Below are positions 34,082 to 42,858 of a DNA stretch of 64,000 nt, piece after piece. This DNA is from an uncultured Sterolibacteriaceae bacterium. GTDB lineage: Bacteria > Pseudomonadota > Gammaproteobacteria > Burkholderiales > Rhodocyclaceae. Position 1 is the stretch's first letter. The number at the start of each line of letters is the position of its first letter. The notes under the pieces are model-generated. The model was not told the DNA's origin and did not search any database. It saw only the letters and a program-made list of their open reading frames with translations. Location: the NCBI GenBank assembly GCA_937888595.1, contig CALARK010000022.1, forward strand, positions 124,001-188,000, given 5' to 3'. The position numbers and the translations under genes are program-made.

Positions 34082-34759
34082 ATGTGCGGACGATATGCTC
34101 TTTATGGCCCTCACTCGCGATTGCGTGAGCGCTTCGATATTCAGGACGATTTCCCGGAGTTCCCGCCCAGGTTCAACGTGGCGCCAGGCTCGATCATGCC
34201 GGTCATACGGCAGGAGCCCGATGGGCGGCGCAAGGTGGAGTTCGCCCAGTGGGGCCTGATCCCGTCCTGGGCGAAGGACACGGCGAACATTCCTCATCCC
34301 ATTAACGCGAAGGTCGAGACCGCGGCCATCAAGCCGATGTTCCGCCACGCATTCCGCTCGAACCGCGTGCTGGTGCCGGCGGACTGCTTCTATGAGTGGA
34401 AGGCCGTCGCCGGCCAAAAACTCCCGTTCCTGATCCGCATGCGCGATCGTGAGCCTTTCGGAATGGGCGGACTGCTGGAGTGCAGGGAAGGGCAGAGTGG
34501 CGTCGAGACAACCTTCGCGATCTTGACGACCAATGCCAATCCGCTGGTGGCCGAGATACACGACCGGATGCCGGTCATTATTCGGCCGGAGGATTACGAC
34601 CGCTGGCTGGACCCGGAGAATCGCGATGTCGGCAACCTCCTGGCGCTCACCGGCCCACATCCAGAGCGGTTGATGGAGTCCTTCCGAATCGGGCGCCAGA
34701 TCAACCGCCCTGAGGCGGAAGGGCATGAGTTGATTGCTCCAGTGACTGAGGCGTTCTGA
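34082..34759 (+). CDS. SRAP (YedK/HMCES) abasic-site-shielding protein
   Basis: 225 aa. MCGRYALY at the start places the catalytic Cys2; NVAPG, WGLIPSWAKD, NAKVETAA, CFYEWKA and TTNANPLVAEIHDRMPVII are family motifs including the catalytic Glu and His. It cross-links to abasic sites in single-stranded DNA. Useful where single strands arise, as in conjugation. The next gene overlaps its stop (TGATG). Confidence 0.9.
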   Translation: MCGRYALYGPHSRLRERFDIQDDFPEFPPRFNVAPGSIMPVIRQEPDGRRKVEFAQWGLIPSWAKDTANIPHPINAKVETAAIKPMFRHAFRSNRVLVPADCFYEWKAVAGQKLPFLIRMRDREPFGMGGLLECREGQSGVETTFAILTTNANPLVAEIHDRMPVIIRPEDYDRWLDPENRDVGNLLALTGPHPERLMESFRIGRQINRPEAEGHELIAPVTEAF

Positions 34760-35238
34760 TGCGGCTGGCGGCGGCATTGTTGCTGTTTGTGGTTTGGGAA
34801 ATCTCCGCAGCTAGCGCCATCGATGGAAGAGTTGTTGCTGTCCTTGATGGCGATACGGTAACCCTAGTCGACCGGAATAATCTCCAGCATCGTATCCGGT
34901 TGTCGCAGATCGATGCGCCCGAGATCGGGCACGGCAAGCGCAACCCTGGGCAGCCGTTCAGCAAAGCATCGAAGCAGTCGCTGTCGGACCTCATCTATGG
35001 GCGTGAAGTGCGAGCCGATTGCGAGACCAAAGACAAGTACGGGCGGCAGGTGTGCGCCATTTGGATGGGTCAGATGGACGTTAACCTTGAGCAGGTTCGG
35101 CGCGGCATGGCATGGGTGTACCGCAAGTATGCTCGCGATCCCTCCTATTATCAGGCTGAGGAAGAGGCCAGGCGTACAGGACGAGGGTTGTGGAGCCATA
35201 CAGATGCGATCCCCCCATGGGAATGGCGGCACAGATAG
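34759..35238 (+). CDS. Secreted thermonuclease-family (SNase) protein
   Basis: 159 aa. Residues 1-20 (MRLAAALLLFVVWEISAASA) form a signal peptide. SNase core: VLDGDTV, IRLSQIDAPEIG (catalytic Arg and Asp), KDKYGRQVC and NLEQVRRGMAWVY. Acts on nucleic acids in the periplasm or outside. Plasmids often carry such genes in accessory regions. Starts inside the SRAP stop codon. Confidence 0.85.
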   Translation: MRLAAALLLFVVWEISAASAIDGRVVAVLDGDTVTLVDRNNLQHRIRLSQIDAPEIGHGKRNPGQPFSKASKQSLSDLIYGREVRADCETKDKYGRQVCAIWMGQMDVNLEQVRRGMAWVYRKYARDPSYYQAEEEARRTGRGLWSHTDAIPPWEWRHR

Positions 35239-35310
35239 GGCGGAACCATCGAGCATTGTCATGCGACAATGCCATTGCGCTATATTTATGCCAAATCCAA
35301 GGAGGAGGAC

Positions 35311-35505
35311 ATGCTTGAACCATGCCCATTTTGCGCGAGCGCGAGAGTCGAAGTAGAAGAGGTCGATGCAGACGCATGGATGGTGGAGTGCCTGCACTGT
35401 CACGCGACTGGACCAGTTGGCAAGTCTGCGACGCACGCGGAGGATCGATGGAATGATCGTCAGCTCTATCCGGGCACTGGGCGTGAAACGAGGCGGTACG
35501 GATAG
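35311..35505 (+). CDS. Lar-like restriction-alleviation zinc protein
   Basis: 64 aa. Starts MLEPCPFCASARVEVEEVDA and carries a second pair CLHCHATG, the two-CxxC zinc layout of the Lar family, with W-N-D-R near the end. Rac-prophage Lar modulates type I restriction. ATG 35311 follows AAGGAGGAGGAC, a very strong ribosome binding site. Confidence 0.75.
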   Translation: MLEPCPFCASARVEVEEVDADAWMVECLHCHATGPVGKSATHAEDRWNDRQLYPGTGRETRRYG

Positions 35506-35529
35506 CTGGCAGTCTGATTGAACCTGGAG

Positions 35530-37278
35530 TCAGAGGTTGTGGCCGGCGAGAATAGGACAAGCAGGATACGTCGGCTCAAGAATCATCGAGTGAATCTTGG
35601 CACGGGTGACAGCCACACGGAGAATTTTTCTGCTACGGATGTGGGGATGGTTGTCGTTCCACCATAGAAAAGATGAAACGACGCGTCCGGCCTTCTGGTC
35701 GTATCTACCTTCCCTCACGACAATCACCGCGTCGAACTGTTTCCCCTTCGATTTGTGGATCGTCATGATCTGCAATCCATCTTGATCGTCAGCGCCATCG
35801 AGAATCTGATCTTGGGCAAGGGCGGTGTCGAGTGCTGCACGGGCGTTTGTGTATCGGCCATCTCGCGCCCATTCGGCTGAAAGGTTGGTTGATATCCGCT
35901 TGCCACGGTTGAAGGCGACCAAATAGTCGAGGTGACGGGCGACTTCCAAGAGTTCGGATTGACCGGTCGCACGTAATGTCTTCTTGATTGCGAGCCAGTC
36001 CTTTCCCGGGCTCCCCGACAACGACTGTTCGTCGAGGGATCCCAGCAGGGAAAAAATAGCTTTGACCAACCCCGCTTTAGGGGTTTTGCCAGATCGCAGC
36101 GTGGCTGCCCACATCTGCCGCTCCTTGGCCTTCGCCGAACCAGCTGCCTTTTTCACGTCAGCGAGCAGATCGAGGGCGCACGCCACATCCGATGAACGGT
36201 TTCCCGGGGCTCTTGGCTCAAGGAGGAAGGCTGCGAAACGGGCTGACAACATGGCCTCGCTTTCATCGAAGTGGAGGCGGTGCCTGACCGGTTTTACCCC
36301 GGATCCGAGGGCTGCGGAAATCTTGGCGGCCGAGGCCCCAGATGGCGTCAGTATTGCCACGCTGCGGGCCCATTCTCCAGTCTCTTTCTTGACGCGTTTG
36401 TGTATGACGCCGAGCGCCACACGCGCAATCCGGTTCCAGTCTGGATTCTTTGGGGGATAGACCAGCTTCGATACCCCTTTGTATGGCGCCCCTCTTGCCC
36501 GAAGCGCCAGGATGTCATTCCCGAACATGGCGATTTCGGTCCCTGCGCTCCGATGATTGCGCGAGCCAAGGTCGATTTCAAGTGGGTCTAAGGCCTGCCT
36601 GATTGCAGCGATGCGCTCCGGACCAACGCCAGGTAGGTGGTCGAAAATCTGCTGTTCCATGTCGGCGAGGCAGATGATCTGAGATGCCGGGGCTAGGAGT
36701 TCGATGCAGCGCCACGCCTCGGGGCCTGTGTCTTGGGCCTCGTCCACGACGATGAGAGGGTGTCGTTGCGAGATAAGGCGCCTGAGGTGAGCGCTCTTCT
36801 CGAGAAGTGTTGCAGCCGCCGGGGCGAAATGGTCAAAGGCGACGCGGCCCTCCTCGAGAAAGAGCCTGTATCGTTCCTTAAGCCATGCTTGCCATGCTGG
36901 ATCGCCGGGCTTGGCCTTCTTGAAGCCGGAGATGGCGCGCTCGTCTTGTGGCAGCAAGATAGTCAGTTTTTTGGGCGACCCCAGCAGGTAGCCGTGGGCC
37001 TTGATCATGTCCCAGCAAAACGAATGGAATGTCTGAAGAGACAGCAGCCCGGCCTGGTCGCGTGGGATAGAGGATTTCGCGGCCTCTGCAAGTCGCGCGA
37101 CCGCAGCCCTCGAAAAGCTGAGGAACATGATTCTCTGCCCCGGTCGGAGCCCGCGGCTGATCCGGGCTATGGCCTTCTGCAGAGCAACGGTGGTCTTTCC
37201 ACTGCCTGGCCCGCCTATCACAAGTGCGTGGCCGTCGTGTCCAATGAGCAGCGGGCGAGGATCGTCCTGCACAGTCAC
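35530..37278 (-). CDS. UvrD/PcrA-like helicase, Gabija GajB-like
   Basis: 582 aa. Walker A ALVIGGPGSGKTTVALQKAI (near residue 20), Walker B IVVDEAQD (near 176), motif V-like IMTIHKSKGKQFDAVIVV (near 505), and motif VI LRVAVTRAK near the end. The start overlaps the end of the OLD nuclease gene (ATGA), as in class 2 OLD/UvrD pairs. In Gabija the helicase partner responds to phage DNA and works with GajA. It is larger than the about 500-aa type GajB. Confidence 0.8.
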   Translation of the reverse strand: MTVQDDPRPLLIGHDGHALVIGGPGSGKTTVALQKAIARISRGLRPGQRIMFLSFSRAAVARLAEAAKSSIPRDQAGLLSLQTFHSFCWDMIKAHGYLLGSPKKLTILLPQDERAISGFKKAKPGDPAWQAWLKERYRLFLEEGRVAFDHFAPAAATLLEKSAHLRRLISQRHPLIVVDEAQDTGPEAWRCIELLAPASQIICLADMEQQIFDHLPGVGPERIAAIRQALDPLEIDLGSRNHRSAGTEIAMFGNDILALRARGAPYKGVSKLVYPPKNPDWNRIARVALGVIHKRVKKETGEWARSVAILTPSGASAAKISAALGSGVKPVRHRLHFDESEAMLSARFAAFLLEPRAPGNRSSDVACALDLLADVKKAAGSAKAKERQMWAATLRSGKTPKAGLVKAIFSLLGSLDEQSLSGSPGKDWLAIKKTLRATGQSELLEVARHLDYLVAFNRGKRISTNLSAEWARDGRYTNARAALDTALAQDQILDGADDQDGLQIMTIHKSKGKQFDAVIVVREGRYDQKAGRVVSSFLWWNDNHPHIRSRKILRVAVTRAKIHSMILEPTYPACPILAGHNL

Positions 37279-39083
37279 GCCGGCGCGCCCTCGCCCGTCG
37301 CGGGTTGCGCCACTTGCGCGGCGGGTTCTGGGGGCTTGGGGAAATGCGCGTAAACGCCGGAAAGGAAGTCGGTGACCGTCTTAGGTAGTTCACCAAGTTC
37401 GCATTCTTCAAAAAGTCGGGCGATCCATCCGGCTCCCTTGCCGCCTTTCAGGACATCAAGAGCAATCTTCCGGACGCCGGCCTCATCGGGCATTGCGGTG
37501 GGAATCATCGCCTCTCCATTCTCACCAGAGTCGCGCAGCTTCTCAAGGAATGACCAAAGGCGCGGCGCTGGCATTTCGGACGCCACCAGCGCCTCGATGC
37601 CCTTGTATGGGTGTTCGCAGTCGATGAGGAACGTGGCAGCGAATTTTGCCTTCTCCTCGGGCTTGCGCTTCTTCCAGTCATAGAATGCGAACGACTTGAG
37701 GCCCAGGGCGTTGAAAAAAGCACCGAATTTTGGCATCGCTCCGTCGCTATCCGAGTCGAAGAAAGCGACCCCCGCAATGTCCAAGGGTAGGAGGGCGGGA
37801 TCAGCTTCCTCCATGCGCCGGGCTACGACAGGAAGTGCGTGGAACTCGCTGATGCCTTCCACGAGCACCGCCCCGCGTCCAAGCATGCACTCGGTGAGCC
37901 CCCTGCGGGCGAAGCGCCGGTAATCGTTCTCCTTAAGGCCTGTGGCATCAGAAACGCGGGCGGCCCCAACGACTCCAGTGTTGGTCCTGGAAAGGAGAAG
38001 GGTCTGGCCCGGCTCGAAGCGCTCGATCACGAACGGGGAGTGCGATGTCACGAAGGCCTGGGTTGTCTTTTGCAGAAGGTAGTCGGCGATGCGGCGCTGG
38101 GTGTGTGGAGGCACGGCGATCTCCGGTTCCTCCATGGCGAAGATGACTGTCTCGGGTTTGAGGTCGGCGATGAAGGAAAGTAGGGCAAGTACTAGGGTGT
38201 TGAGCGTACCGGTTCCGGCTTGCTGAAAGGGCACAGGGTCTTGGTCGGCCGACATCGCCAGGAAGAACGACATCGTCTTTCTAAGGTGCTCGCGGGTGAG
38301 CTGAGAAACATGCAGTTTTGTCGCTCTCCCCGGCGCGTTTGATGGAATGTAACGCGATAACCGGGCCTCGACGTCGGTCAGGATCGGGTCAAGCTCGTTG
38401 GCGTCGGCCCCGATGTCCATGACCTTCAGCCGAGAGATGGCCTTCTCCCAAAGTCCGGTGCGAACCTGTTTGAGTCGCAGAATAAGATCGAGCAGCGAGC
38501 CCCGCTCAAGACTCAAAGCCCTCGATCCTGTGCGCAGGGTCCTGAGATAGAGAAATCCGAACAGCCGTTTAATGTCCTTCCTGACTGGCGCAAGTTCGCC
38601 ATCGGGCGCATCCGGGCTATGTGAGAACCATGTCTGCGCCTCAAACTCATCCTCTTCTGGGTCGTAGCGTGCGATCGTCTCAAGGCGTATACAGCTGACC
38701 GTATCTGGAGGATTTGCCTCAAGGGCTTCGCCTTCTACCAGAAAGCGACGCTCAGAAGTCCTCCAGAACTCGAGGTGGCCGCCGCAACGGTTCTCCACCT
38801 CTTCGGTAAGATCCGTGAGCACTACCTCGACCCGGATGGGGACGATTCGCAGCTCAGCCCCCTCCTGCTCAGGAGGGAGCAGATAGGTTGCGTTGTGGAA
38901 GTCAAATTCCTCGACCGGGGGGAACCGTGTGAGGCGATCGGGACCCAGTACGAGATCAAGCGCCTCAAGTATCGTGCTCTTCCCCACGTTGTTGGGGCCA
39001 ACCATCAGTGCGTGGCCGTCGAAATGGATTTCTGCGGATTTGATCCCGCGGAAGTTCGAGATGGAGAGGCGGACGACTTTCAC
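37275..39083 (-). CDS. OLD-family ATPase-Toprim nuclease, Gabija GajA-like
   Basis: 602 aa from GTG 39081-39083, with AGGGAG six bases upstream; an in-frame ATG at 39215 would run through the promoter region. N-terminal ABC-type ATPase: LSISNFRGIK, Walker A VGPNNVGKST (near residue 30), and a VIFAMEEPE Walker B near 318. Toprim nuclease: GAVLVEGISEFHALP (near 405) and FFDSDSDG (near 440). Class 2 OLD proteins are DNA nicking/cutting enzymes. First gene of the minus-strand pair; divergent from the PglZ operon with 146 bp between starts. Confidence 0.82.
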   Translation of the reverse strand: MKVVRLSISNFRGIKSAEIHFDGHALMVGPNNVGKSTILEALDLVLGPDRLTRFPPVEEFDFHNATYLLPPEQEGAELRIVPIRVEVVLTDLTEEVENRCGGHLEFWRTSERRFLVEGEALEANPPDTVSCIRLETIARYDPEEDEFEAQTWFSHSPDAPDGELAPVRKDIKRLFGFLYLRTLRTGSRALSLERGSLLDLILRLKQVRTGLWEKAISRLKVMDIGADANELDPILTDVEARLSRYIPSNAPGRATKLHVSQLTREHLRKTMSFFLAMSADQDPVPFQQAGTGTLNTLVLALLSFIADLKPETVIFAMEEPEIAVPPHTQRRIADYLLQKTTQAFVTSHSPFVIERFEPGQTLLLSRTNTGVVGAARVSDATGLKENDYRRFARRGLTECMLGRGAVLVEGISEFHALPVVARRMEEADPALLPLDIAGVAFFDSDSDGAMPKFGAFFNALGLKSFAFYDWKKRKPEEKAKFAATFLIDCEHPYKGIEALVASEMPAPRLWSFLEKLRDSGENGEAMIPTAMPDEAGVRKIALDVLKGGKGAGWIARLFEECELGELPKTVTDFLSGVYAHFPKPPEPAAQVAQPATGEGAPA

Positions 39084-39229
39084 GGCGGGCTCCCTAGGTG
39101 TGGCATTGGGCTTCGAGATCTGGATCCGGAATGGACCGGTCGGGAAGCTTGACCTTATCAAATTGATACGCGCATGGTATCCTAATCGAACTCCCATGAT
39201 AAACGGTTTGACCACTTAGGAGAAAGCCC
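39084..39229. promoter_or_regulatory. Shared divergent promoter region of the defence island
   Basis: 146 bases between the OLD gene (GTG 39083, left) and the WYL regulator (TTG 39230, right). It contains TATCA-AAT-TGATA (39156-39168), with a further TATC...GATA pair at 39178-39201. TTAGGAG (39216-39222) is the ribosome binding site for the regulator. I see no convincing -35/-10 pair. The dyad is a candidate operator for the BrxR-like protein. Confidence 0.45.
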
Positions 39230-40153
39230 TTGCCGAAACCTAGACCCAAGCCTGTGGAGGTGTCACAGGCTCAGAGGGAACGGCTTGCACACATTGAGAT
39301 GCGAGCGTGGTTCGCCGGGGAAATCCGACGTCCCGATATCGAGGCTAGGTTCGGCGTGAAGCCAGCAGCAGCGTCGCGCGATTTGACGGCCTACCGGGAA
39401 ATAGCTCCCCGCAATCTGGAATACGATTCCGCCGCAAGGTGCTACAGACCTACGCCGGGATTCAAGCCGGTTTTCGGTTTCAACGCGGAACGTGTCTTGT
39501 CGTGGATCGCACAGGGATTCGGGGACGGGCTGGAACCGCGACCGAAAAGACCAGCGCCATTCGAGGGGGCCGGCAGTCTTTGTCTTCCAGACCTAGACGT
39601 CCTGGCCACGGTGACGCGGGCACTTTGCTCCGGCCGTGCACTCAGGGTGACCTACCTGTCACTGTCTTCTGGGCGCGGAACAAGGGAGATTGTTCCGCTG
39701 GCGCTGGCTGATTCCGGAGACCGCTGGCACGTCAGGGCTTTTGACCGTAAGAACGGAAGGTTCTCCGACTTCGTCCTGCGACGCATCCTTAGGGCCGACC
39801 CAATCAATCACGAGCCAGATGAAAGCGAAAGGCTTGATGCCGACGAGCAATGGGCCAGGATGGTCGATCTCGAAATCGTCCCGCATCCGGACGCACAGTG
39901 GCCAGAAGGGATAGAGGCCGATTACGACATGCGCGACGGGGTATTGAGGGTGAAAACACGAGCCGCCGTTGCGGGATATTTTTTGCGTAGATGGAGGGTG
40001 GACTGCTCACCTGACCATAGCCTCGATCCATCAGAACACCACCTTTGGCTGCGAAACCAAGAAACCCTCTACGGCGTAGAGAGTGCGGCTCTTGCCCCAG
40101 GGAGGGGCGGACAAAAGGACAACGGAAAGAAAGGGGGCCAAGACCCATGCTAG
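39230..40153 (+). CDS. BrxR/CapW-like WYL-domain transcriptional regulator
   Basis: 307 aa, TTG start with TTAGGAG upstream. N-terminal winged helix (about residues 15-70, FGVKPAAASRDLTAYREIAP), a central WYL domain (about 120-215: RALRVTYLSLSSGRGTREIV, RWHVRAFDRKNGRFSDFVL), and a C-terminal WCX-like region. This is the layout and size of BrxR/CapW repressors that head BREX and CBASS operons. The next gene overlaps by 7 bp. It probably represses the operon until infection. Confidence 0.82.
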   Translation: MPKPRPKPVEVSQAQRERLAHIEMRAWFAGEIRRPDIEARFGVKPAAASRDLTAYREIAPRNLEYDSAARCYRPTPGFKPVFGFNAERVLSWIAQGFGDGLEPRPKRPAPFEGAGSLCLPDLDVLATVTRALCSGRALRVTYLSLSSGRGTREIVPLALADSGDRWHVRAFDRKNGRFSDFVLRRILRADPINHEPDESERLDADEQWARMVDLEIVPHPDAQWPEGIEADYDMRDGVLRVKTRAAVAGYFLRRWRVDCSPDHSLDPSEHHLWLRNQETLYGVESAALAPGRGGQKDNGKKGGQDPC

Positions 40154-42858
40154 ATCTTCAACTGCGGGAAGAGTTTCGCGGAGTTCGTCTGCGTGGCACG
40201 ACGATCGACTTCAACAACGCGGCCAAGACAGGCGCCTTGGATATGGGAGCCAAGGATTTCCTGCGGATCACTTACCCGTCCATCGACCTCCTAAAGACAA
40301 TCAAGGCGGTTGCTCCAGGGCAGAACCGGGCTGTCGTCCTCATTGGCAACCGGGGGCAGGGCAAGTCGCACCTGATGGCCGCCTTGTGCCATGTGTTCAC
40401 CAATCCCGACGCAGGGGAAGAGTGGCTCCGGGGATGGGCGGACCGTCTCGGCCAGCCTGATCTCAAGGCGATATCCCTTCGCTCGTCGCTGCACGTCATC
40501 GCCGAGCCACTGCACGAGCACCGGTTCCCCTATCTGTGGGACATCCTTTTCGCGCGCCACCCTAAGGGCGAGTTCGCCCGGGGCAAATGGGAGGGGACCG
40601 GCACGGAGGTCCCCGGCAAGGACGTCCTGCTCGAGATGTTCAAGGCGCAGCCGACCGCGCTGCTGCTCGACGAGTTCCAGACATGGTTCGATGGCTTGTC
40701 CGATGCCGGTGGGCAACCCCGACAGGTTTGGGCCTTCAACTTCATCCAGTTGCTCTCCGAGATCGCGGAAACCAACCCCGAATTGCTAACCCTCGTGGTA
40801 TCCGTCCGCGAGGGCGCCTCGAACGCCGCGCAGCAACTCTTCCGGGTAAATCCCGTTCGGGTCGATTTCAAGGGGGAGCAGGCGCAGGCTGATCGTCGTC
40901 GTCTCCTGCTCTATCGGATATTCGAGAACCGCATCAACATTCCCGACTCGCAAATTTCCGCTCTGGTCGAGCCGCACTTCGCCGAGTACATGCGCCTTTC
41001 CGAAAAGCCGGCCTCGGAGTCGGAGAAATACAGGTCGCGTTTTGTCGAGGCTTGGCCCTATTCGCCCGAACTGCTCCGGCTGCTCGACGACGAGGTTATC
41101 TTCGCGGTGCAGGCGCAGGGAACGCGCGATCTTGTACGCATCCTCGTCGAACTTTTCAAGGCGCGCGGCGAGGAGTCGCCAGTCCTGACCCCGGCTGACT
41201 TCGATCTGTCAGGTGATGATACGGGCAGCGCGGCCTCCCTCATCGATACCGTTGGCATCGACAATCACAAGCAACTCCGGGACAAGGCCCTGCGCAACCT
41301 GATCGCCGTCCAGGAGGCCCTCGGCGGCGATCTCTCGCAGGTTCCACACCTGCGAGAGATCGTTTCGGCCCTCTGGCTGCGCTCGCTTTCCCTGGACAAT
41401 CAGCGGGTGGGGGCAGAGCCTTCCATCCTCCAGACAGACGTCACGCGCGGCGCCAAGGTCGACGACAACGCCTTTGGCGCCGAATTGGCAATCATCGAGA
41501 ACAACTCCTACAACATCCACAAGATCGGTAACCGTCTCGTCTTCAAACTTGAGGAGAACGCCCGCACGCGCCTGCTCGCACACGCCCGGAACGACAAACT
41601 TTTCCTCAACGGGGAGGACACCGACACGCTGGCTTCCGAGATTCGCCATTGCATCGGAGGCGATGTGGCTGTCTCCGGACAGTTCCGTACCATCGTCCTC
41701 AGGCGGGAGTGGAATAACGATCCCTGGTCAGAGGTTGACGAGCGCGAACGGCCAGCGGCATGGGACAACCGCATCCCCTTGGTCGTCGTGCCCGTACATC
41801 CGGATAAGCCGGGTCCGGTGCTCGGCGAGTGGCTGAAGCGCTTCGTCCCCCAAGGGCGAAACACCGTCCGCTTCCTTCTTCCGCGTAAGAACCCGGCCGA
41901 CATACATCTAGGCAACGTCATGCACGATCGGGATCTACTTCTCGCCGCCCGGGCGACCTGGCTGGCCCGCCAGTGGCAGTCCTCCGAGCCGGTATACAAG
42001 GGCTTGGCCTCCGAGTTCGCGCTCCAAATAAAGAACCGCGTAGCCGACCGGTTCGACCGTTTTGCCGTGCTGCGCGTTTGGAACCACGATGACACCTCCA
42101 AGTGCGAGTTCAGCGTGGAGCCGCATGGTACTAAGGGCGACAAGATTCCCGGTGCCATACAGGAGAAGATCCGGCAGAACCTCTTCGTGGACGAGGACTT
42201 CGACGAGTTGGTCGTCTCGTTCGCCGAGAAGAATCTATCCATGGCTAAGCTCCTCGCCGAATTGCGCGAGCCCCGCAGCGGAGGCAAGGAGAGCATCCCG
42301 TGGTTGGGCGAGGCGGAGGCCAAGGACGCCGTCCTACGGGTCTGCGCTGCTGGCAAGATCGCGATCTTCGTACGAGGCCTCAAGAATCTCCAGGTCGTTC
42401 CAGGTGAGGCGGAGGACGCCGCCCTGCGCAGAGTCAAGCGCGAGTTCGACGCCTCTGGGCGACAGTTGGAGGACACGCTTCTCTCCCTCCCCGGGGCGAG
42501 TCCGGCAAGTTCTGGTCAGGCTCCTGGGGATCCGTCCCCAGTGCCAGGCCTTCCGGGAATCCCCGGCGGACCTTCTGCTCCGACGCCGCAGCCTTCAGGG
42601 CCAACGGCGCCTCCCAGCGGATCTGGCATCTTCGGCACCAGCCAGGGAGTCCCGACGACCACGCGCGTGTCATCCGAACCCACCTCTGGCCTTTCGCTGC
42701 TTGGCAAGTTGGAAGGGTGGCGGGTCAACGCCGGCACCCCGGTACGCAACGTCTCGATCCGCGTTGAGAAGATGACGGGCTCGCAGCTGGCCGCCCTAGT
42801 GAAGGCCCTTCCCGACGGGTTGCTTTACGGCCTTGAGGCCGACAGGGAGGATTCATGA
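40147..42858 (+). CDS. DUF499-type large P-loop ATPase (PglY/BrxC-like role)
   Basis: 903 aa from ATG 40147. Walker A VVLIGNRGQGKSHLMAAL near residue 67 and Walker B ALLLDEFQTWFD near 172. The region DIHLGNVMHDRDLLLAARATW near 590 and the overall size fit the DUF499 (COG1483) ATPases. A proline/serine/glycine-rich linker (about 780-850) precedes a short C-terminal domain. BREX systems have a large ATPase that partners with methylase and PglZ; here DUF499 appears to fill that place. Overlaps both neighbours. DUF499 assignment is from recalled features. Confidence 0.7.
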   Translation: MLDLQLREEFRGVRLRGTTIDFNNAAKTGALDMGAKDFLRITYPSIDLLKTIKAVAPGQNRAVVLIGNRGQGKSHLMAALCHVFTNPDAGEEWLRGWADRLGQPDLKAISLRSSLHVIAEPLHEHRFPYLWDILFARHPKGEFARGKWEGTGTEVPGKDVLLEMFKAQPTALLLDEFQTWFDGLSDAGGQPRQVWAFNFIQLLSEIAETNPELLTLVVSVREGASNAAQQLFRVNPVRVDFKGEQAQADRRRLLLYRIFENRINIPDSQISALVEPHFAEYMRLSEKPASESEKYRSRFVEAWPYSPELLRLLDDEVIFAVQAQGTRDLVRILVELFKARGEESPVLTPADFDLSGDDTGSAASLIDTVGIDNHKQLRDKALRNLIAVQEALGGDLSQVPHLREIVSALWLRSLSLDNQRVGAEPSILQTDVTRGAKVDDNAFGAELAIIENNSYNIHKIGNRLVFKLEENARTRLLAHARNDKLFLNGEDTDTLASEIRHCIGGDVAVSGQFRTIVLRREWNNDPWSEVDERERPAAWDNRIPLVVVPVHPDKPGPVLGEWLKRFVPQGRNTVRFLLPRKNPADIHLGNVMHDRDLLLAARATWLARQWQSSEPVYKGLASEFALQIKNRVADRFDRFAVLRVWNHDDTSKCEFSVEPHGTKGDKIPGAIQEKIRQNLFVDEDFDELVVSFAEKNLSMAKLLAELREPRSGGKESIPWLGEAEAKDAVLRVCAAGKIAIFVRGLKNLQVVPGEAEDAALRRVKREFDASGRQLEDTLLSLPGASPASSGQAPGDPSPVPGLPGIPGGPSAPTPQPSGPTAPPSGSGIFGTSQGVPTTTRVSSEPTSGLSLLGKLEGWRVNAGTPVRNVSIRVEKMTGSQLAALVKALPDGLLYGLEADREDS

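Noticed and set aside
39084..39215. N-terminal extension of the OLD nuclease from ATG 39215
   Set aside because: It would cover the divergent promoter region; GTG 39083 has a good ribosome binding site and begins exactly at the ATPase domain.
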